From: Rheinheimera sp. EpRS3
Lineage (GTDB): Bacteria > Pseudomonadota > Gammaproteobacteria > Enterobacterales > Alteromonadaceae
Assembly: GCF_001513785.1 (NCBI RefSeq)
Contig: NZ_LNQS01000013.1
Span: 16,455-80,454, forward strand
Direction of reading: 5' to 3'
DNA: 64,000 nt
Shown: one piece after another, positions 48,247 to 57,109 of the stretch
How the letters are laid out: every line of letters begins with the position of its first letter
Numbering within the stretch: the stretch's first letter is position 1
The notes under the pieces: model-generated
The model's database searches: none
Seen by the model: only the letters and a program-made list of their open reading frames with translations
What the model was told of the DNA's origin: nothing
Made by a program: the position numbers and the translations under genes

Positions 48247-50063
48247 TGTTTGACGCTAAAACCTTTTTAAAGCAGGTTCCTCACCAGCCCGGCGTTTATC
48301 GTATGTTAAACGCCGCGGAGCAGGTTATTTATGTTGGCAAGGCCAAAGATCTGCGCGCCAGGCTCAGCAGTTATTTTCGCACCAATGTAGACAGCATTAA
48401 AACCCGTTCTCTGGTGAGCCAGATAGTTCAGGTTGAATACACCCTGACGCATAGCGAAACCGAAGCTCTGATCCTGGAAAACAACCTTATTAAGCAGTTC
48501 TTGCCGCGTTACAACGTATTGCTGCGGGACGACAAATCTTACCCTTATATTTTAATCAGTGATCATAAGCACCCGCGTATCAGCTCGCACCGTGGGCCAC
48601 GTAAAAGTGCCGGGCAGTATTTTGGCCCTTACCCCAATGCAGGGGCGGTGTGGCAAAGCCTGAAAAGCTTGCAAAAAATTTTCCCCATCCGCCAGTGTGA
48701 AGATGGTTTTTACCGTGCCAGAACCCGGCCATGCCTGCAGTATCAGCTAAAACTGTGCTCAGCGCCCTGTGTCGGAAAAATTTCTGATGAGGAGTATCAA
48801 CAACAGGTGCGGCTGGCCAGTTTATTTCTGCAGGGCAAAGATCAGCAGGTTATTGATAACCTGGTGCAACGCATGACACAGGCTAGTGAAGAGTTGCAGT
48901 TTGAACAGGCGGCCCAACTGCGCGATAAAATTATTGCGCTGCGAAAAGTGCAAGAGCAGCAAAGCGTCAGTGGCGAGCATGACGAGATGGATATTATTGG
49001 TTTTGCTTATTCGCATGGTGTTGCTGCAGTGCATGTATTGTTTGTCCGTCAGCAAAAAGTACTGGGCAGTAAAGCTTACTTTCCTAAAGTACCGGCAGAT
49101 ACTGAGGAGAGCGAAATTCTCAGTGCTTTTTTACTGCAGTTTTATCTTGATGGCTATGGCACCCAGCAAATGCCGCGGGAGATTGTGATTGCCAAGCCAC
49201 TGCCGGAGATGGATGCGGTCGCGGCCGCTATCAGTGAGATTGCCGGGCGCAAAGTGCGTATTACTTATGCCCAGCGTGGTGAGAAAGCGCAATATCTTAG
49301 CCTGGCACAAAAAAATGCCCAGCTCTCTTGCGACAATAAGCAATCGCTTAGCCAGAAAATGGCCTTACGCTATCAGCAGTTACAGCAATTATTGCAGTTA
49401 GAACAGCCGATAACACGGATGGAGTGTTTTGATATCAGCCATACGATGGGGCAGGCAACGATTGCCTCCTGTGTGGTGTTTGATGGCCAGGGGCCATATA
49501 AAGCAGAGTACCGCCGTTACAATGTCACCGGTATCACTGGCGGCGATGACTACGCAGCAATGCAGTTTGCGCTGGACAAGCGTTACACTAAGTTGCAGGA
49601 TGCAGAAAAAATACCGGATATTATTTTTATCGACGGTGGCCAGGGCCAGCTGAATACCGCTATAGCGCAGTTTGCCAACTGGCCGCATGCAAAAATGCCA
49701 TTGCTGGTGGGCGTGGCCAAAGGTACCAGCCGTAAGCCCGGCCTTGAAACGCTGATTCTGGCACAAAGCGGACGCAGCATTAATTTGCCAGCCGATGCAC
49801 CGGCACTGCACCTTACTCAGCAAATTCGTGATGAAGCGCATCGTTTTGCTATTACCGGACATCGTAATAAACGTGGCAAAGCGCTGATCAAAAGCCCACT
49901 TGAGCAAGTTAAAGGTATCGGTGAAAAACGACGTCAGGCATTATTGCAGTATCTTGGTGGCTTACAGGGCGTAATGCGAGCTTCCGTTGCCGAGCTTAGC
50001 TCAGTACCGGGAATATCAAAGGCACAGGCAGAAAAGATTTACCATGCCTGTCATAACAAGTAG
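48246..50063 (+). CDS. uvrC: UvrABC excinuclease subunit C
   Basis: A 605-residue UvrC. N-terminal GIY-YIG nuclease (PGVYRMLNAAEQVIYVGKA) makes the 3' incision; the UVR motif (about 200-235) binds UvrB; the C-terminal RNase H-like nuclease (FDISHTMG, FIDGGQGQLN) makes the 5' incision; a tandem helix-hairpin-helix (VKGIGEKRRQALLQYLGG, SVPGISKAQAEKIY) binds DNA. Length equals the E. coli protein (610) closely. Confidence 0.96.
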   Translation: MFDAKTFLKQVPHQPGVYRMLNAAEQVIYVGKAKDLRARLSSYFRTNVDSIKTRSLVSQIVQVEYTLTHSETEALILENNLIKQFLPRYNVLLRDDKSYPYILISDHKHPRISSHRGPRKSAGQYFGPYPNAGAVWQSLKSLQKIFPIRQCEDGFYRARTRPCLQYQLKLCSAPCVGKISDEEYQQQVRLASLFLQGKDQQVIDNLVQRMTQASEELQFEQAAQLRDKIIALRKVQEQQSVSGEHDEMDIIGFAYSHGVAAVHVLFVRQQKVLGSKAYFPKVPADTEESEILSAFLLQFYLDGYGTQQMPREIVIAKPLPEMDAVAAAISEIAGRKVRITYAQRGEKAQYLSLAQKNAQLSCDNKQSLSQKMALRYQQLQQLLQLEQPITRMECFDISHTMGQATIASCVVFDGQGPYKAEYRRYNVTGITGGDDYAAMQFALDKRYTKLQDAEKIPDIIFIDGGQGQLNTAIAQFANWPHAKMPLLVGVAKGTSRKPGLETLILAQSGRSINLPADAPALHLTQQIRDEAHRFAITGHRNKRGKALIKSPLEQVKGIGEKRRQALLQYLGGLQGVMRASVAELSSVPGISKAQAEKIYHACHNK

Positions 50064-50096
50064 CATAGCGGCATACATGCCGTAGAGAATATTAAG

Positions 50097-50651
50097 ATGT
50101 GGAATATTCCCAATCTGTTAACCCTGTTCCGACTGTTTCTGATCCCGGTTTTTATCTTATGTTTTTATTCAGGTATGGAGAATGCCCGATTCTGGGCATC
50201 ATTTGTGTTTTGTCTAGCGGCGATCACAGATGCATTGGACGGTTATCTGGCGCGTAAGTTAGAGCAGTCTACGCCGTTTGGCGCTTTTCTTGACCCGGTA
50301 GCTGATAAGGTGATGGTTGCCGTGGCGCTGGTGCTGATAGCGGTAGACAGTGTATCGCTTTGGGTGACCATACCGGCCATTATTATGATCGGCCGTGAAA
50401 TTGTCATTTCTGCCTTACGGGAATGGATGGCAGAGCTGGGTAAGCGGGCAAATGTGGCGGTATCTAATTTAGGCAAGTATAAAACGATTGCCCAGATGCT
50501 GGCATTAATTGGCCTGATCTGGCGGCCAGAGTTCTGGCTGGTAAGCTGGTTTACGCCGGTAGGTATGCTGTTACTTTATATCGCAACGGTGCTGACAATA
50601 TGGTCTATGTACAGTTACCTCAAAGCAGCGTGGCGGGATTTGATACATTAA
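50097..50651 (+). CDS. pgsA: CDP-diacylglycerol-glycerol-3-phosphate 3-phosphatidyltransferase
   Basis: A 184-residue PgsA, an inner-membrane enzyme making phosphatidylglycerophosphate. The CDP-alcohol phosphotransferase signature is intact: [19 protein letters not shown] continuing PVADK (D-G-x2-A-R-x8-G-x3-D-x3-D). Several membrane helices. Follows uvrC in the conserved order. Confidence 0.95.
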   Translation: MWNIPNLLTLFRLFLIPVFILCFYSGMENARFWASFVFCLAAITDALDGYLARKLEQSTPFGAFLDPVADKVMVAVALVLIAVDSVSLWVTIPAIIMIGREIVISALREWMAELGKRANVAVSNLGKYKTIAQMLALIGLIWRPEFWLVSWFTPVGMLLLYIATVLTIWSMYSYLKAAWRDLIH

Positions 50652-50725
50652 TAACTGTTTTTGTTGCTTATTAGCGCAACTCAGTCAAATTTTAATCAGT
50701 CAGTCATAAAAGCAAAAATTTATTA

Positions 50726-50753
50726 TTGACTGGCTGAATTAAAACAGTAGAAT
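50726..50753 (+). promoter_or_regulatory. Promoter of the Gly-Cys-Leu-Gly tRNA operon
   Basis: TTGACT (50726-50731), 16-base spacer, TAGAAT (50748-50753), followed by GCGTCTCG and the first tRNA 33 bases on. Confidence 0.7.
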
Positions 50754-50786
50754 GCGTCTCGTGTTAAGGCACATGGCCATAACAAC

Positions 50787-50862
50787 GCGAGTATAGCTCA
50801 GCTGGTAGAGCGCGACCTTGCCAAGGTCGAGGTCACGAGTTCGAACCTCGTTACTCGCTCCA
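50787..50862 (+). tRNA. tRNA-Gly (GCC), copy 1
   Basis: A 76-nt cloverleaf: acceptor GCGAGTA / TACTCGC, discriminator T, CCA encoded. Anticodon loop TTGCCAA gives GCC. First of four tRNAs, matching glyW in E. coli after pgsA. Confidence 0.95.
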
Positions 50863-50892
50863 ACTCTTTCAAAGAGTGAAAATTGTTTGAAT

Positions 50893-50966
50893 GGCGGGTT
50901 GGCAGAATGGCCATGCAGCGGATTGCAAATCCGTCCATCTCGGTTCGACTCCGGGACCCGCCTCCA
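50893..50966 (+). tRNA. tRNA-Cys (GCA)
   Basis: A 74-nt cloverleaf: acceptor GGCGGGT / ACCCGCC, discriminator T, CCA encoded. Anticodon loop TTGCAAA gives GCA. Equivalent in position to cysT in E. coli. Confidence 0.95.
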
Positions 50967-51039
50967 TCACACAGTTTTATCTGGTAAAACCAGAAAACCA
51001 AAAAAGTAGTACAGTAAAAGTGATACAGTAAAGTTGTCT

Positions 51040-51126
51040 GCCCGGGTGGTGAAATCGGTAGACACAAGGGATTTAAAATCCCTCGCTCGAAAGGGCGTGC
51101 CGGTTCAAGTCCGGCCCCGGGCACCA
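51040..51126 (+). tRNA. tRNA-Leu (TAA)
   Basis: An 87-nt tRNA with long variable arm: acceptor GCCCGGG / CCCGGGC, discriminator A, CCA encoded. Anticodon loop TTTAAAA gives TAA. Matches leuZ in the E. coli operon. Confidence 0.95.
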
Positions 51127-51157
51127 TTACTCACTAAGAGTAAATAACCAGATTTTC

Positions 51158-51233
51158 GCGAGTATAGCTCAGCTGGTAGAGCGCGACCTTGCCAAGGTCG
51201 AGGTCACGAGTTCGAACCTCGTTACTCGCTCCA
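51158..51233 (+). tRNA. tRNA-Gly (GCC), copy 2
   Basis: Identical over 76 bases to copy 1 at 50787, but with unrelated flanks. It is an extra member relative to the E. coli glyW-cysT-leuZ operon. Confidence 0.95.
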
Positions 51234-51238
51234 AACAT

Positions 51239-51268
51239 AAAAAACGCAGCCCTGTGGCTGCGTTTTTT
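51239..51268 (+). terminator. Terminator of the tRNA operon
   Basis: AAAAAACGCAGCC (51239-51251) and GGCTGCGTTTTTT (51256-51268) with loop CTGT. Strong on both strands. Confidence 0.9.
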
Positions 51269-51315
51269 ATTGTCTGCATTTTTTATTGCCGACATTCTTT
51301 ATTGCCTGCATACGG

Positions 51316-51336
51316 CCCACCCGTTGGCCGGGTGGG
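51316..51336. terminator. GC-rich hairpin after the DASS transporter gene
   Basis: CCCACCCG (51316-51323) and CGGGTGGG (51329-51336) around TTGGC. It has no T run on either side, so it may only stabilise the 3' end of the minus-strand transcript. Confidence 0.5.
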
Positions 51337-51343
51337 GTAAAGC

Positions 51344-52786
51344 TTAAAAATCAAATATATAACGTGCCAGAAATAACACTGCTAGTGTAATAAGCACTAT
51401 AGCCGCCAAATTCAGCACCAGGCCGGCTTTTACCATATCAATAATTTTCAGCTTACCGGATGCAAACACTATGGCATTAGGCGGGGTGGCTACCGGCATC
51501 ATAAAGGCGCAACTTGCTGCCACTGCTGCCGGGATCACCAGCATGGCGGCTGAAGTATCCAGTGACACCGCCACCGGGCCCAGTAATGGCAGAAATGCCG
51601 CAGCGGTGGCGGTATTACTGGTGATTTCAGTCAGAAAAATAATCACAGTGGTCACCAGAACAATCAGCAAAACTAAATTAATGCTGCCAAGCTGGCCAAT
51701 CTGTGTGGCGATATAAGCCGATAAGCCTGAGTTGTCGATTTGGGTTGCCAGGGTTAAACCACCGCCAAATAACAGCAATACGCCCCAGGGTAACTTTTGG
51801 CAATCTTCCCAGTTCAGAATGCGTTGGCCGGTTTTTAATGACACCGGTAAGATAAACAGCAAACTGGCAGCAAAAATGGCAATTAACGTATCGTCCAGTT
51901 TAATGCCGCTAATATTGCTAAGGGGCCCGCGAAATACCCAGAAAAAAGCTGCCAGGGAAAACACCATCAGCACTAACTTTTCAGCATTGTGCATCGTCCC
52001 CAGTGCAGATAGCTTTTGCCGGTATAAAGCGCGGCTATCTACTGACGGCAAATTGTCCAGCCGGAAATGAAATTGTGTCAGCCAGAGCCAGCATACCAGT
52101 AACAGGCTGACTGCCAGCGGTACACCAAACAGCATCCAGTCACTAAAACTGAGTTGTAGCTGATAACTACGCTCCAGATAGGCAGCTAGCAAGGCATTAG
52201 GCGGTGTGCCAATTAAGGTTGCAATACCACCGATACTGGCGGCGTAGGCAATAGACAGCAAAACAGCTTTAGCAAAATTATCATTGTTCATGCCTTGCTC
52301 TTGCTGCATGGCAATAACGGATAAGCCGATCGGCAGCATCATTACGGCGGTGGCGGTGTTAGACATCCACATAGATAAAAATGCCGTTACCAGCATAATA
52401 CCGGCAATTTGCTGGCTGGGTTTGGTACCTACCAACAGCATGGTTAACAGCGCAATGCGTTTATGCAAGTTCCAGCGCTCCATGGCAATTGACAACATAA
52501 AGCCGCCAAGAAACAGGAAAATTAACGGATGAGCGTAGGGCGCTGTAACGTTGCCTATAGTATCAAGGCTAATAAGTGGCACTATGACAATCGGCAGCAT
52601 GGCCGTAACCGGTATCGGCACCGGCTCTGTTATCCACCACAGGGCCATCCAGCAAGTGAGGCCGGTGATCAGCCAGGCATTTACTGACATACCGCTAAAC
52701 ACAGGTTCAGATACTAATGTCAGTAAAAACAGTAAAGGTCCAAGCAGCAACGTAATATAAAACGGTAATTTAAACTGCATATGCAT
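51344..52786 (-). CDS. DASS (SLC13) family sodium:carboxylate symporter
   Basis: A 480-residue divalent anion:sodium symporter. Both substrate/sodium motifs are visible: SNTATAVMMLP in the first half and TSNTATAAAFLP in the second, each after a re-entrant loop, with GGFMLSIAMERWNLHKR typical of the family. It imports dicarboxylates, citrate or sulfate-like anions; substrate cannot be told. The start at 52786 has AGGGAT upstream and is preferred over the longer frame from 52807. Confidence 0.9.
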   Translation of the reverse strand: MHMQFKLPFYITLLLGPLLFLLTLVSEPVFSGMSVNAWLITGLTCWMALWWITEPVPIPVTAMLPIVIVPLISLDTIGNVTAPYAHPLIFLFLGGFMLSIAMERWNLHKRIALLTMLLVGTKPSQQIAGIMLVTAFLSMWMSNTATAVMMLPIGLSVIAMQQEQGMNNDNFAKAVLLSIAYAASIGGIATLIGTPPNALLAAYLERSYQLQLSFSDWMLFGVPLAVSLLLVCWLWLTQFHFRLDNLPSVDSRALYRQKLSALGTMHNAEKLVLMVFSLAAFFWVFRGPLSNISGIKLDDTLIAIFAASLLFILPVSLKTGQRILNWEDCQKLPWGVLLLFGGGLTLATQIDNSGLSAYIATQIGQLGSINLVLLIVLVTTVIIFLTEITSNTATAAAFLPLLGPVAVSLDTSAAMLVIPAAVAASCAFMMPVATPPNAIVFASGKLKIIDMVKAGLVLNLAAIVLITLAVLFLARYIFDF

Positions 52787-52821
52787 AACGATCCCTGGTT
52801 GTGGCAATTATCCAAGCTGCC

Positions 52822-53580
52822 TTAATCATCAAAGCTGTCGTTGCCCAAGCTGTTGTCAGCGGTTTTACTGGAGCTTAGCAATTGTGCCTCAAGCATCCGT
52901 ATTTCAATGTCATCGAGCAAACGCCATTGCCCCGGTTTTAAGCCTGCGCCACGAATATGCATAATACGGGTACGTTTTAATGTTTGTACGTCGTAGCCCA
53001 GATACTCACACATGCGGCGTATTTGCCGGTTTAATCCCTGGGTTAAAATAATGGAAAAACTCTGTTTTGAGCGTTGTTGTACAACACAGGGCAGGGTTAC
53101 GGTATCGAGAATGGGCACGCCTTTGCCCATCTGCTGAATAAAGCGCTCTGTAATGGGTTTATTAACAGTAACCACATATTCTTTTTCATGTGCATTACCG
53201 GCGCGCAGAATTTTGTTGACGATATCGCCGTCATTGGTCAGAAAAATAAGCCCTTCAGAGGGTTTATCCAGCCGGCCTATCGGAAATATGCGCTCGGGGT
53301 AACGCACTGCATCAATGATATTGCCGGGAATATGCCGCTCTGTAGTGCAGGTAATGCCTACCGGTTTGTTATAAGCCAGATAAACCCGTTTTGGCTTGGC
53401 TTTTAACGGTTTACCGTTAATCAGTACCTGATCATTTTCAGTGACTTTAAGGCCAACCGGCGCCACAGCGCCATTAACCGTAACCTGACCATTTTCAATA
53501 AATTTATCGGCTTCGCGACGCGAGCAAAAACCCGTATCACTGATAAATTTGTTTAACCTGTATAACATGACATCAGACAT
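52822..53580 (-). CDS. rluF: 23S rRNA pseudouridine synthase RluF
   Basis: A pseudouridine synthase of about 252 residues with an N-terminal S4 domain (LNKFISDTGFCSRREADKFI) and catalytic domain with GRLDKPSEGLIFLTND holding the catalytic Asp. The match to E. coli RluF (U2604 of 23S rRNA) continues through LRAGNAHEKEYVVTVNKPIT and LNRQIRRMCEYLGYDV; the long basic tail of the E. coli protein is absent. Start among ATGs at 53604, 53580 and 53568 is unsettled. Confidence 0.9.
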   Translation of the reverse strand: MSDVMLYRLNKFISDTGFCSRREADKFIENGQVTVNGAVAPVGLKVTENDQVLINGKPLKAKPKRVYLAYNKPVGITCTTERHIPGNIIDAVRYPERIFPIGRLDKPSEGLIFLTNDGDIVNKILRAGNAHEKEYVVTVNKPITERFIQQMGKGVPILDTVTLPCVVQQRSKQSFSIILTQGLNRQIRRMCEYLGYDVQTLKRTRIMHIRGAGLKPGQWRLLDDIEIRMLEAQLLSSSKTADNSLGNDSFDD

Positions 53581-53613
53581 AACGCAGAAGTATTCCGGCA
53601 GCATTTAATAATG

Positions 53614-53656
53614 GCGATAGTGTAGGGGTTCAGGCTGTTTTTCGCTACACTATCGC
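53614..53656. promoter_or_regulatory. 12-bp perfect inverted repeat in the rluF/AKR divergent promoter
   Basis: GCGATAGTGTAG (53614-53625) is the exact complement of CTACACTATCGC (53645-53656), 19 bases apart. Each arm contains TACACTAT reading outward, a plausible -10 for each divergent gene. It could be an operator that overlaps both promoters. Confidence 0.45.
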
Positions 53657-53680
53657 GGTATTTCATTGTCTGGAGTTTTT

Positions 53681-54640
53681 ATGATCCCTTTATCCCGGCA
53701 TCTGCCTGGTATAAGTTCACTGGCGTTTGGTTGTATGGGTTTGGGCGGTAGCTGGGACAGCAATACCACTACCGCCGAGCAGCAACGCCATGCGTTTTCT
53801 GCTGTTGATGCAGCCTTGGCCAACGGTATTAATTTTTTTGATCACGCCGATATCTATACCCGCGGTAAAGCTGAGCAGGTGTTTGGCCAGTACCTGGCGG
53901 CTGCGCCGGCAAAACGCGCAGAGATGTTTATCCAAACTAAATGTGCTATCCGCTTTGCCGACGAGCAGGGCCCAGGCCGCTATGATTTTTCTAAAGACTA
54001 TATTATCCGCTCTGTGGAGCAGAGCTTAACGCGGTTAAACACCGACTATCTGGATCTGTTGCTATTGCACCGGCCTGATCCACTGATGCAGCCAGAGCAG
54101 GTAGCGCAAGCGTTCGATCAGTTAGTACAGCAAGGTAAAGTGCGCCATTTTGGTGTGTCGAATATGGGCTGGGCACAAATGCAGTGGTTGCAATCGGCAT
54201 TGTCGCAGCCGTTGCTGGTGAATCAGCTGCAAATGAGCCTGGCCGACATCGACTGGCTGGAAGAAAGTGTGCTAACAGGCATGCCGCAGGGTAGTAACAA
54301 GCATTTTAGTTATGGCACTGTGGAATATTGTCAGCAACAGGGTGTGCAGCTGCAAAGCTGGGGCAGCATGGCAAAAGGCGCTTTTAGCGGTGCACAAACA
54401 CAAACCGACACTGAGCGCGCCACTGCAGCATTGGTGGCTCAGTTAGCTGAGCAATATCAGTGCAGCCGTGAAGCCATTGTACTGGCCTGGCTTATGCGGC
54501 ATCCGGCTGCTATTCAACCGGTGATTGGCACAGCTAACCCGCAGCGCATAGCAGCATGCGCCGGGGCAAGCCAGGTGCATTTAAGCCGTGAGCACTGGTA
54601 TCAGCTGTATATCAGTAGCCGTGGCGCGCCGTTACCTTGA
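53681..54640 (+). CDS. Aldo/keto reductase, YdhF-like
   Basis: A 319-residue NADPH-dependent AKR. Catalytic tetrad region: FFDHADIYTRGKAE (Asp, Tyr), IQTKCAIR (Lys) and LLLHRPDPL (His); HFGVSNMGWAQMQWL and the C-terminal QPVIGTANPQRI nucleotide loop fit the YdhF group. Physiological substrate unknown. The start at 53681 follows TGGAGTTTTT; the frame from 53666 is rejected. Confidence 0.88.
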   Translation: MIPLSRHLPGISSLAFGCMGLGGSWDSNTTTAEQQRHAFSAVDAALANGINFFDHADIYTRGKAEQVFGQYLAAAPAKRAEMFIQTKCAIRFADEQGPGRYDFSKDYIIRSVEQSLTRLNTDYLDLLLLHRPDPLMQPEQVAQAFDQLVQQGKVRHFGVSNMGWAQMQWLQSALSQPLLVNQLQMSLADIDWLEESVLTGMPQGSNKHFSYGTVEYCQQQGVQLQSWGSMAKGAFSGAQTQTDTERATAALVAQLAEQYQCSREAIVLAWLMRHPAAIQPVIGTANPQRIAACAGASQVHLSREHWYQLYISSRGAPLP

Positions 54641-54666
54641 CATATAAAAAACCTTAATGGCAGATA

Positions 54667-54700
54667 CAAAAAAGGCCTGGCAATAAATGTCAGGCCTTTT
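54667..54700. terminator. Bidirectional terminator
   Basis: AAAAGGCCTG (54670-54679) and CAGGCCTTTT (54691-54700) with an 11-base loop, between the convergent AKR and tubulin-like genes. Confidence 0.85.
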
Positions 54701-54715
54701 AGCCAAGCCGCCAGG

Positions 54716-56896
54716 TTATTCTGCAGCGGCTTTTTTATTCGTTTGCGGGTTAAGTGAAATAACCTTGGTTTTACTGATCTTATGCCGGTAAATCTCGCGC
54801 AGGTATTTAATGGCTTTTTTTACGCTGTCGCGGCTTAAGCGAATATCATTTATTGAGACAAATTTGTCTTTATTATGAATAAGTTCACGGTATTTTTTCT
54901 CGTACATTGGCTTAATAGCGTACCAGTTAGTGTCGAGTATTTTGGCCGGGTTTTCAAATTCGTGCAGCATTTGATCCAAGGCGTCTTCATCGAAGTGCTC
55001 GGCGCGGATAAACTCAAGCATCGCCTGATCTAACTGCTCGTCAAAGCGATAGTTGTCTTTGGCAAAACAGCGTTTAATAAAGGCAACAATCAGCGTTAAA
55101 AAGTCGTCGCTTAAGCAGGGGCTTTTTACTATCAGCGTTGTCAGTGAAATATTGGCTGACGCACCAATTACCAGCGCATAGCGCTTTAATGTGGTGTTGG
55201 GAAATAACGAGTTTAAATGTGATTTCAGCCGGTTTAAATCCATATAAGACAATTTGTAGTCTTTTGGCAGCGAAACGATAGACACCACTGACGAGCAATT
55301 TTTAAAGAAATGCAGATCTTTGAGCTCTGCCGCATTATAGCCATTTTTGACGTAGCTGGCCAGTGTTTCGCGATAGCGGCCGGATTCAATCGGTAACAGG
55401 CTGATACCTTCAATGGCCTGAGTTACTTTATTAAAGTGTGGCAGGTCGATAGAGCGGAAGAACAAGTCATCAATATTTAAACCGGTGCCGGTTTTCTCAA
55501 ACAGCTTAAGTCTGTCGGCATTGCTGCTATCACCTGGTATTACGGATTCGGCATAGGCCACCGCAACGGGGCCGGCCAGGCTCATAAACAGGTCATTGGC
55601 GTCAAGGCGGATAGTTTCACCGATATCGATACCGGCACGGCGGAAATAGTTCTCGTCGTAATCTGTGGTCACGGCCTGGGCGGTCAGAATATTAAAAATC
55701 TGTTGTGAGATGTACTGGTTGGCATATTTTTCCATCGCATTAACATCGATATGCTGAATGCCACCGTCATCGGTTTCTTCGGCGTAACGCATAATGTCAT
55801 TGGAGATCAGCATCATGGCATTCCAGGGCCGGATGCGGTGCATTACGCTGGATTCGCTGCTGTCTTCATTATCAAAGTTGTAAGAGAAATCCCATTCCTC
55901 AGCCAGGTATTTACATAATAAGCGCCCGGCGTTGATATGCAGCGCTTCAGACATTTCTACGCCATGATCAGAAATGTTCGGCAAAATACAAATACCGCTG
56001 GTAAAGATCGGTTCAAACACAAAGGAGTGGCCACGGTTTTCTTCATCTTCGCCCATAGTGCGGGTATCGAAGGTTTTGCTCATATAGGCATATTGTTGGG
56101 CTAAGCCAAACTCTGATGCCATACCCGAGCCTGTGCCACCGCCGGCGCTGAAAATATAGAAATACAGCCGCGATTGGTTGGCTTTAATACCACAAGAATC
56201 AATCAGATAAGAATGGATATACTTCCATTCAGCATTAGCAAAGCGCTGGGTGTCTTTGTTGAGGATAATTTTTGCCAGATACTGGCCAAGAATAGGGGCA
56301 TTACCGGCGCCACCGGCATGTACCTCAGACAAGTCCATAATTTTCATTTTGGTGTAGTCATGCAAAAAGCCGCTTTTTTCACCCTTGTGGGAAAAGCGGA
56401 TCCGGCCTTCGATGTCTTTATCCAAATCGCCGAGCATCACCAGAGGCTCAATTAAAAATACCGGTTTAACGGCCTGTGTGTCTGATAAATTCAGGCTGCG
56501 TTTAATCCAGCGCATTGGCCGGTATTCTTGTTCGCGGGTTTGTTTTTCTTCGTTGTTAAATTCGTTCAGATAAAAGTTGCGGGCGTTATACACTAATGAG
56601 GCCACATCAAGCGCAATATTAGAACCACACCGGCCCAGGCCAATCAGGCATACTGAAGGAAAGTTTTGCTGTTTACGGCTTTCTATTTCGTTGTCAGGGT
56701 TAACCAGCGGAAAAACGCTACTGCGCAGTGCATCCAGGTTCGTCAGAATTTTATTCAGATCACGCTCAGTAAAATACATATACCGATCGCTGGCGAAAGA
56801 GGGGGGCAGAATTTGAGGTGAATTTTTTTTCGGCGCGTTTTTAACAATTACTACATCATCTTGTACGGTACGTTCCGTATTTATTTTATTTGTCAT
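54716..56896 (-). CDS. Large tubulin/FtsZ-fold protein
   Basis: A 726-residue protein with tubulin-superfamily hallmarks. The T1-like loop CLIGLGRCGSNIALDVA is near residues 81-97, and the signature loop GGGTGSG is at about 252-258 (FSAGGGTGSGMASEFG). Between them lies about 150 residues of insertion, longer than in FtsZ; HAGGAGNAPILGQYL near 195 may be the T3 region. The C-terminal 380 residues are mixed alpha/beta and helical, ending in a basic tail (KISKTKVISLNPQTNKKAAAE). It best fits the Pfam Tubulin_2-like group; function unknown. AGGAAG seven bases before ATG 56896 decides the start. Standing alone between two terminator-like hairpins, it has no obvious operon partner. Confidence 0.78.
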   Translation of the reverse strand: MTNKINTERTVQDDVVIVKNAPKKNSPQILPPSFASDRYMYFTERDLNKILTNLDALRSSVFPLVNPDNEIESRKQQNFPSVCLIGLGRCGSNIALDVASLVYNARNFYLNEFNNEEKQTREQEYRPMRWIKRSLNLSDTQAVKPVFLIEPLVMLGDLDKDIEGRIRFSHKGEKSGFLHDYTKMKIMDLSEVHAGGAGNAPILGQYLAKIILNKDTQRFANAEWKYIHSYLIDSCGIKANQSRLYFYIFSAGGGTGSGMASEFGLAQQYAYMSKTFDTRTMGEDEENRGHSFVFEPIFTSGICILPNISDHGVEMSEALHINAGRLLCKYLAEEWDFSYNFDNEDSSESSVMHRIRPWNAMMLISNDIMRYAEETDDGGIQHIDVNAMEKYANQYISQQIFNILTAQAVTTDYDENYFRRAGIDIGETIRLDANDLFMSLAGPVAVAYAESVIPGDSSNADRLKLFEKTGTGLNIDDLFFRSIDLPHFNKVTQAIEGISLLPIESGRYRETLASYVKNGYNAAELKDLHFFKNCSSVVSIVSLPKDYKLSYMDLNRLKSHLNSLFPNTTLKRYALVIGASANISLTTLIVKSPCLSDDFLTLIVAFIKRCFAKDNYRFDEQLDQAMLEFIRAEHFDEDALDQMLHEFENPAKILDTNWYAIKPMYEKKYRELIHNKDKFVSINDIRLSRDSVKKAIKYLREIYRHKISKTKVISLNPQTNKKAAAE

Positions 56897-57051
56897 CACA
56901 CTACTTCCTGTCTCTGGCAGAGCCTTTCAGCTATTAATTTAAACAATACCCATAACCAAAGGTAGTTGTTGTTTAAAATTAATACAATGAAAAGCTTAAA
57001 AACACCAGCATATAAACAGTAAATATCAGTAAATTAAAATGTAGTAAGTAA

Positions 57052-57099
57052 AACAGCGCCTTAACGCGATATTTTCGCAAACATAGGCGCAGGCGCTGT
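57052..57099. other. Long structured element downstream of the ETF-QO gene
   Basis: ACAGCGCC (57052-57059) is complementary to GGCGCTGT (57092-57099), with smaller inner stems (GCGATATTTTCGC at 57068-57080). It may end the ETF-QO transcript, though it lacks a T run. The rest of the 210-base gap to the tubulin-like gene is AT-rich and must hold that gene's promoter. Confidence 0.4.
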
Positions 57100-57109
57100 C
57101 GGTTTATTG

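Noticed and set aside
49398..49907. Minus-strand open frame of 169 codons within uvrC
   Set aside because: uvrC reads through with all domains, so this is a shadow.
50798..51127. Minus-strand open frame of 109 codons across the tRNA Gly-Cys-Leu genes
   Set aside because: Antisense of three tRNAs; its peptide is composed of mirror-image tRNA sequence.
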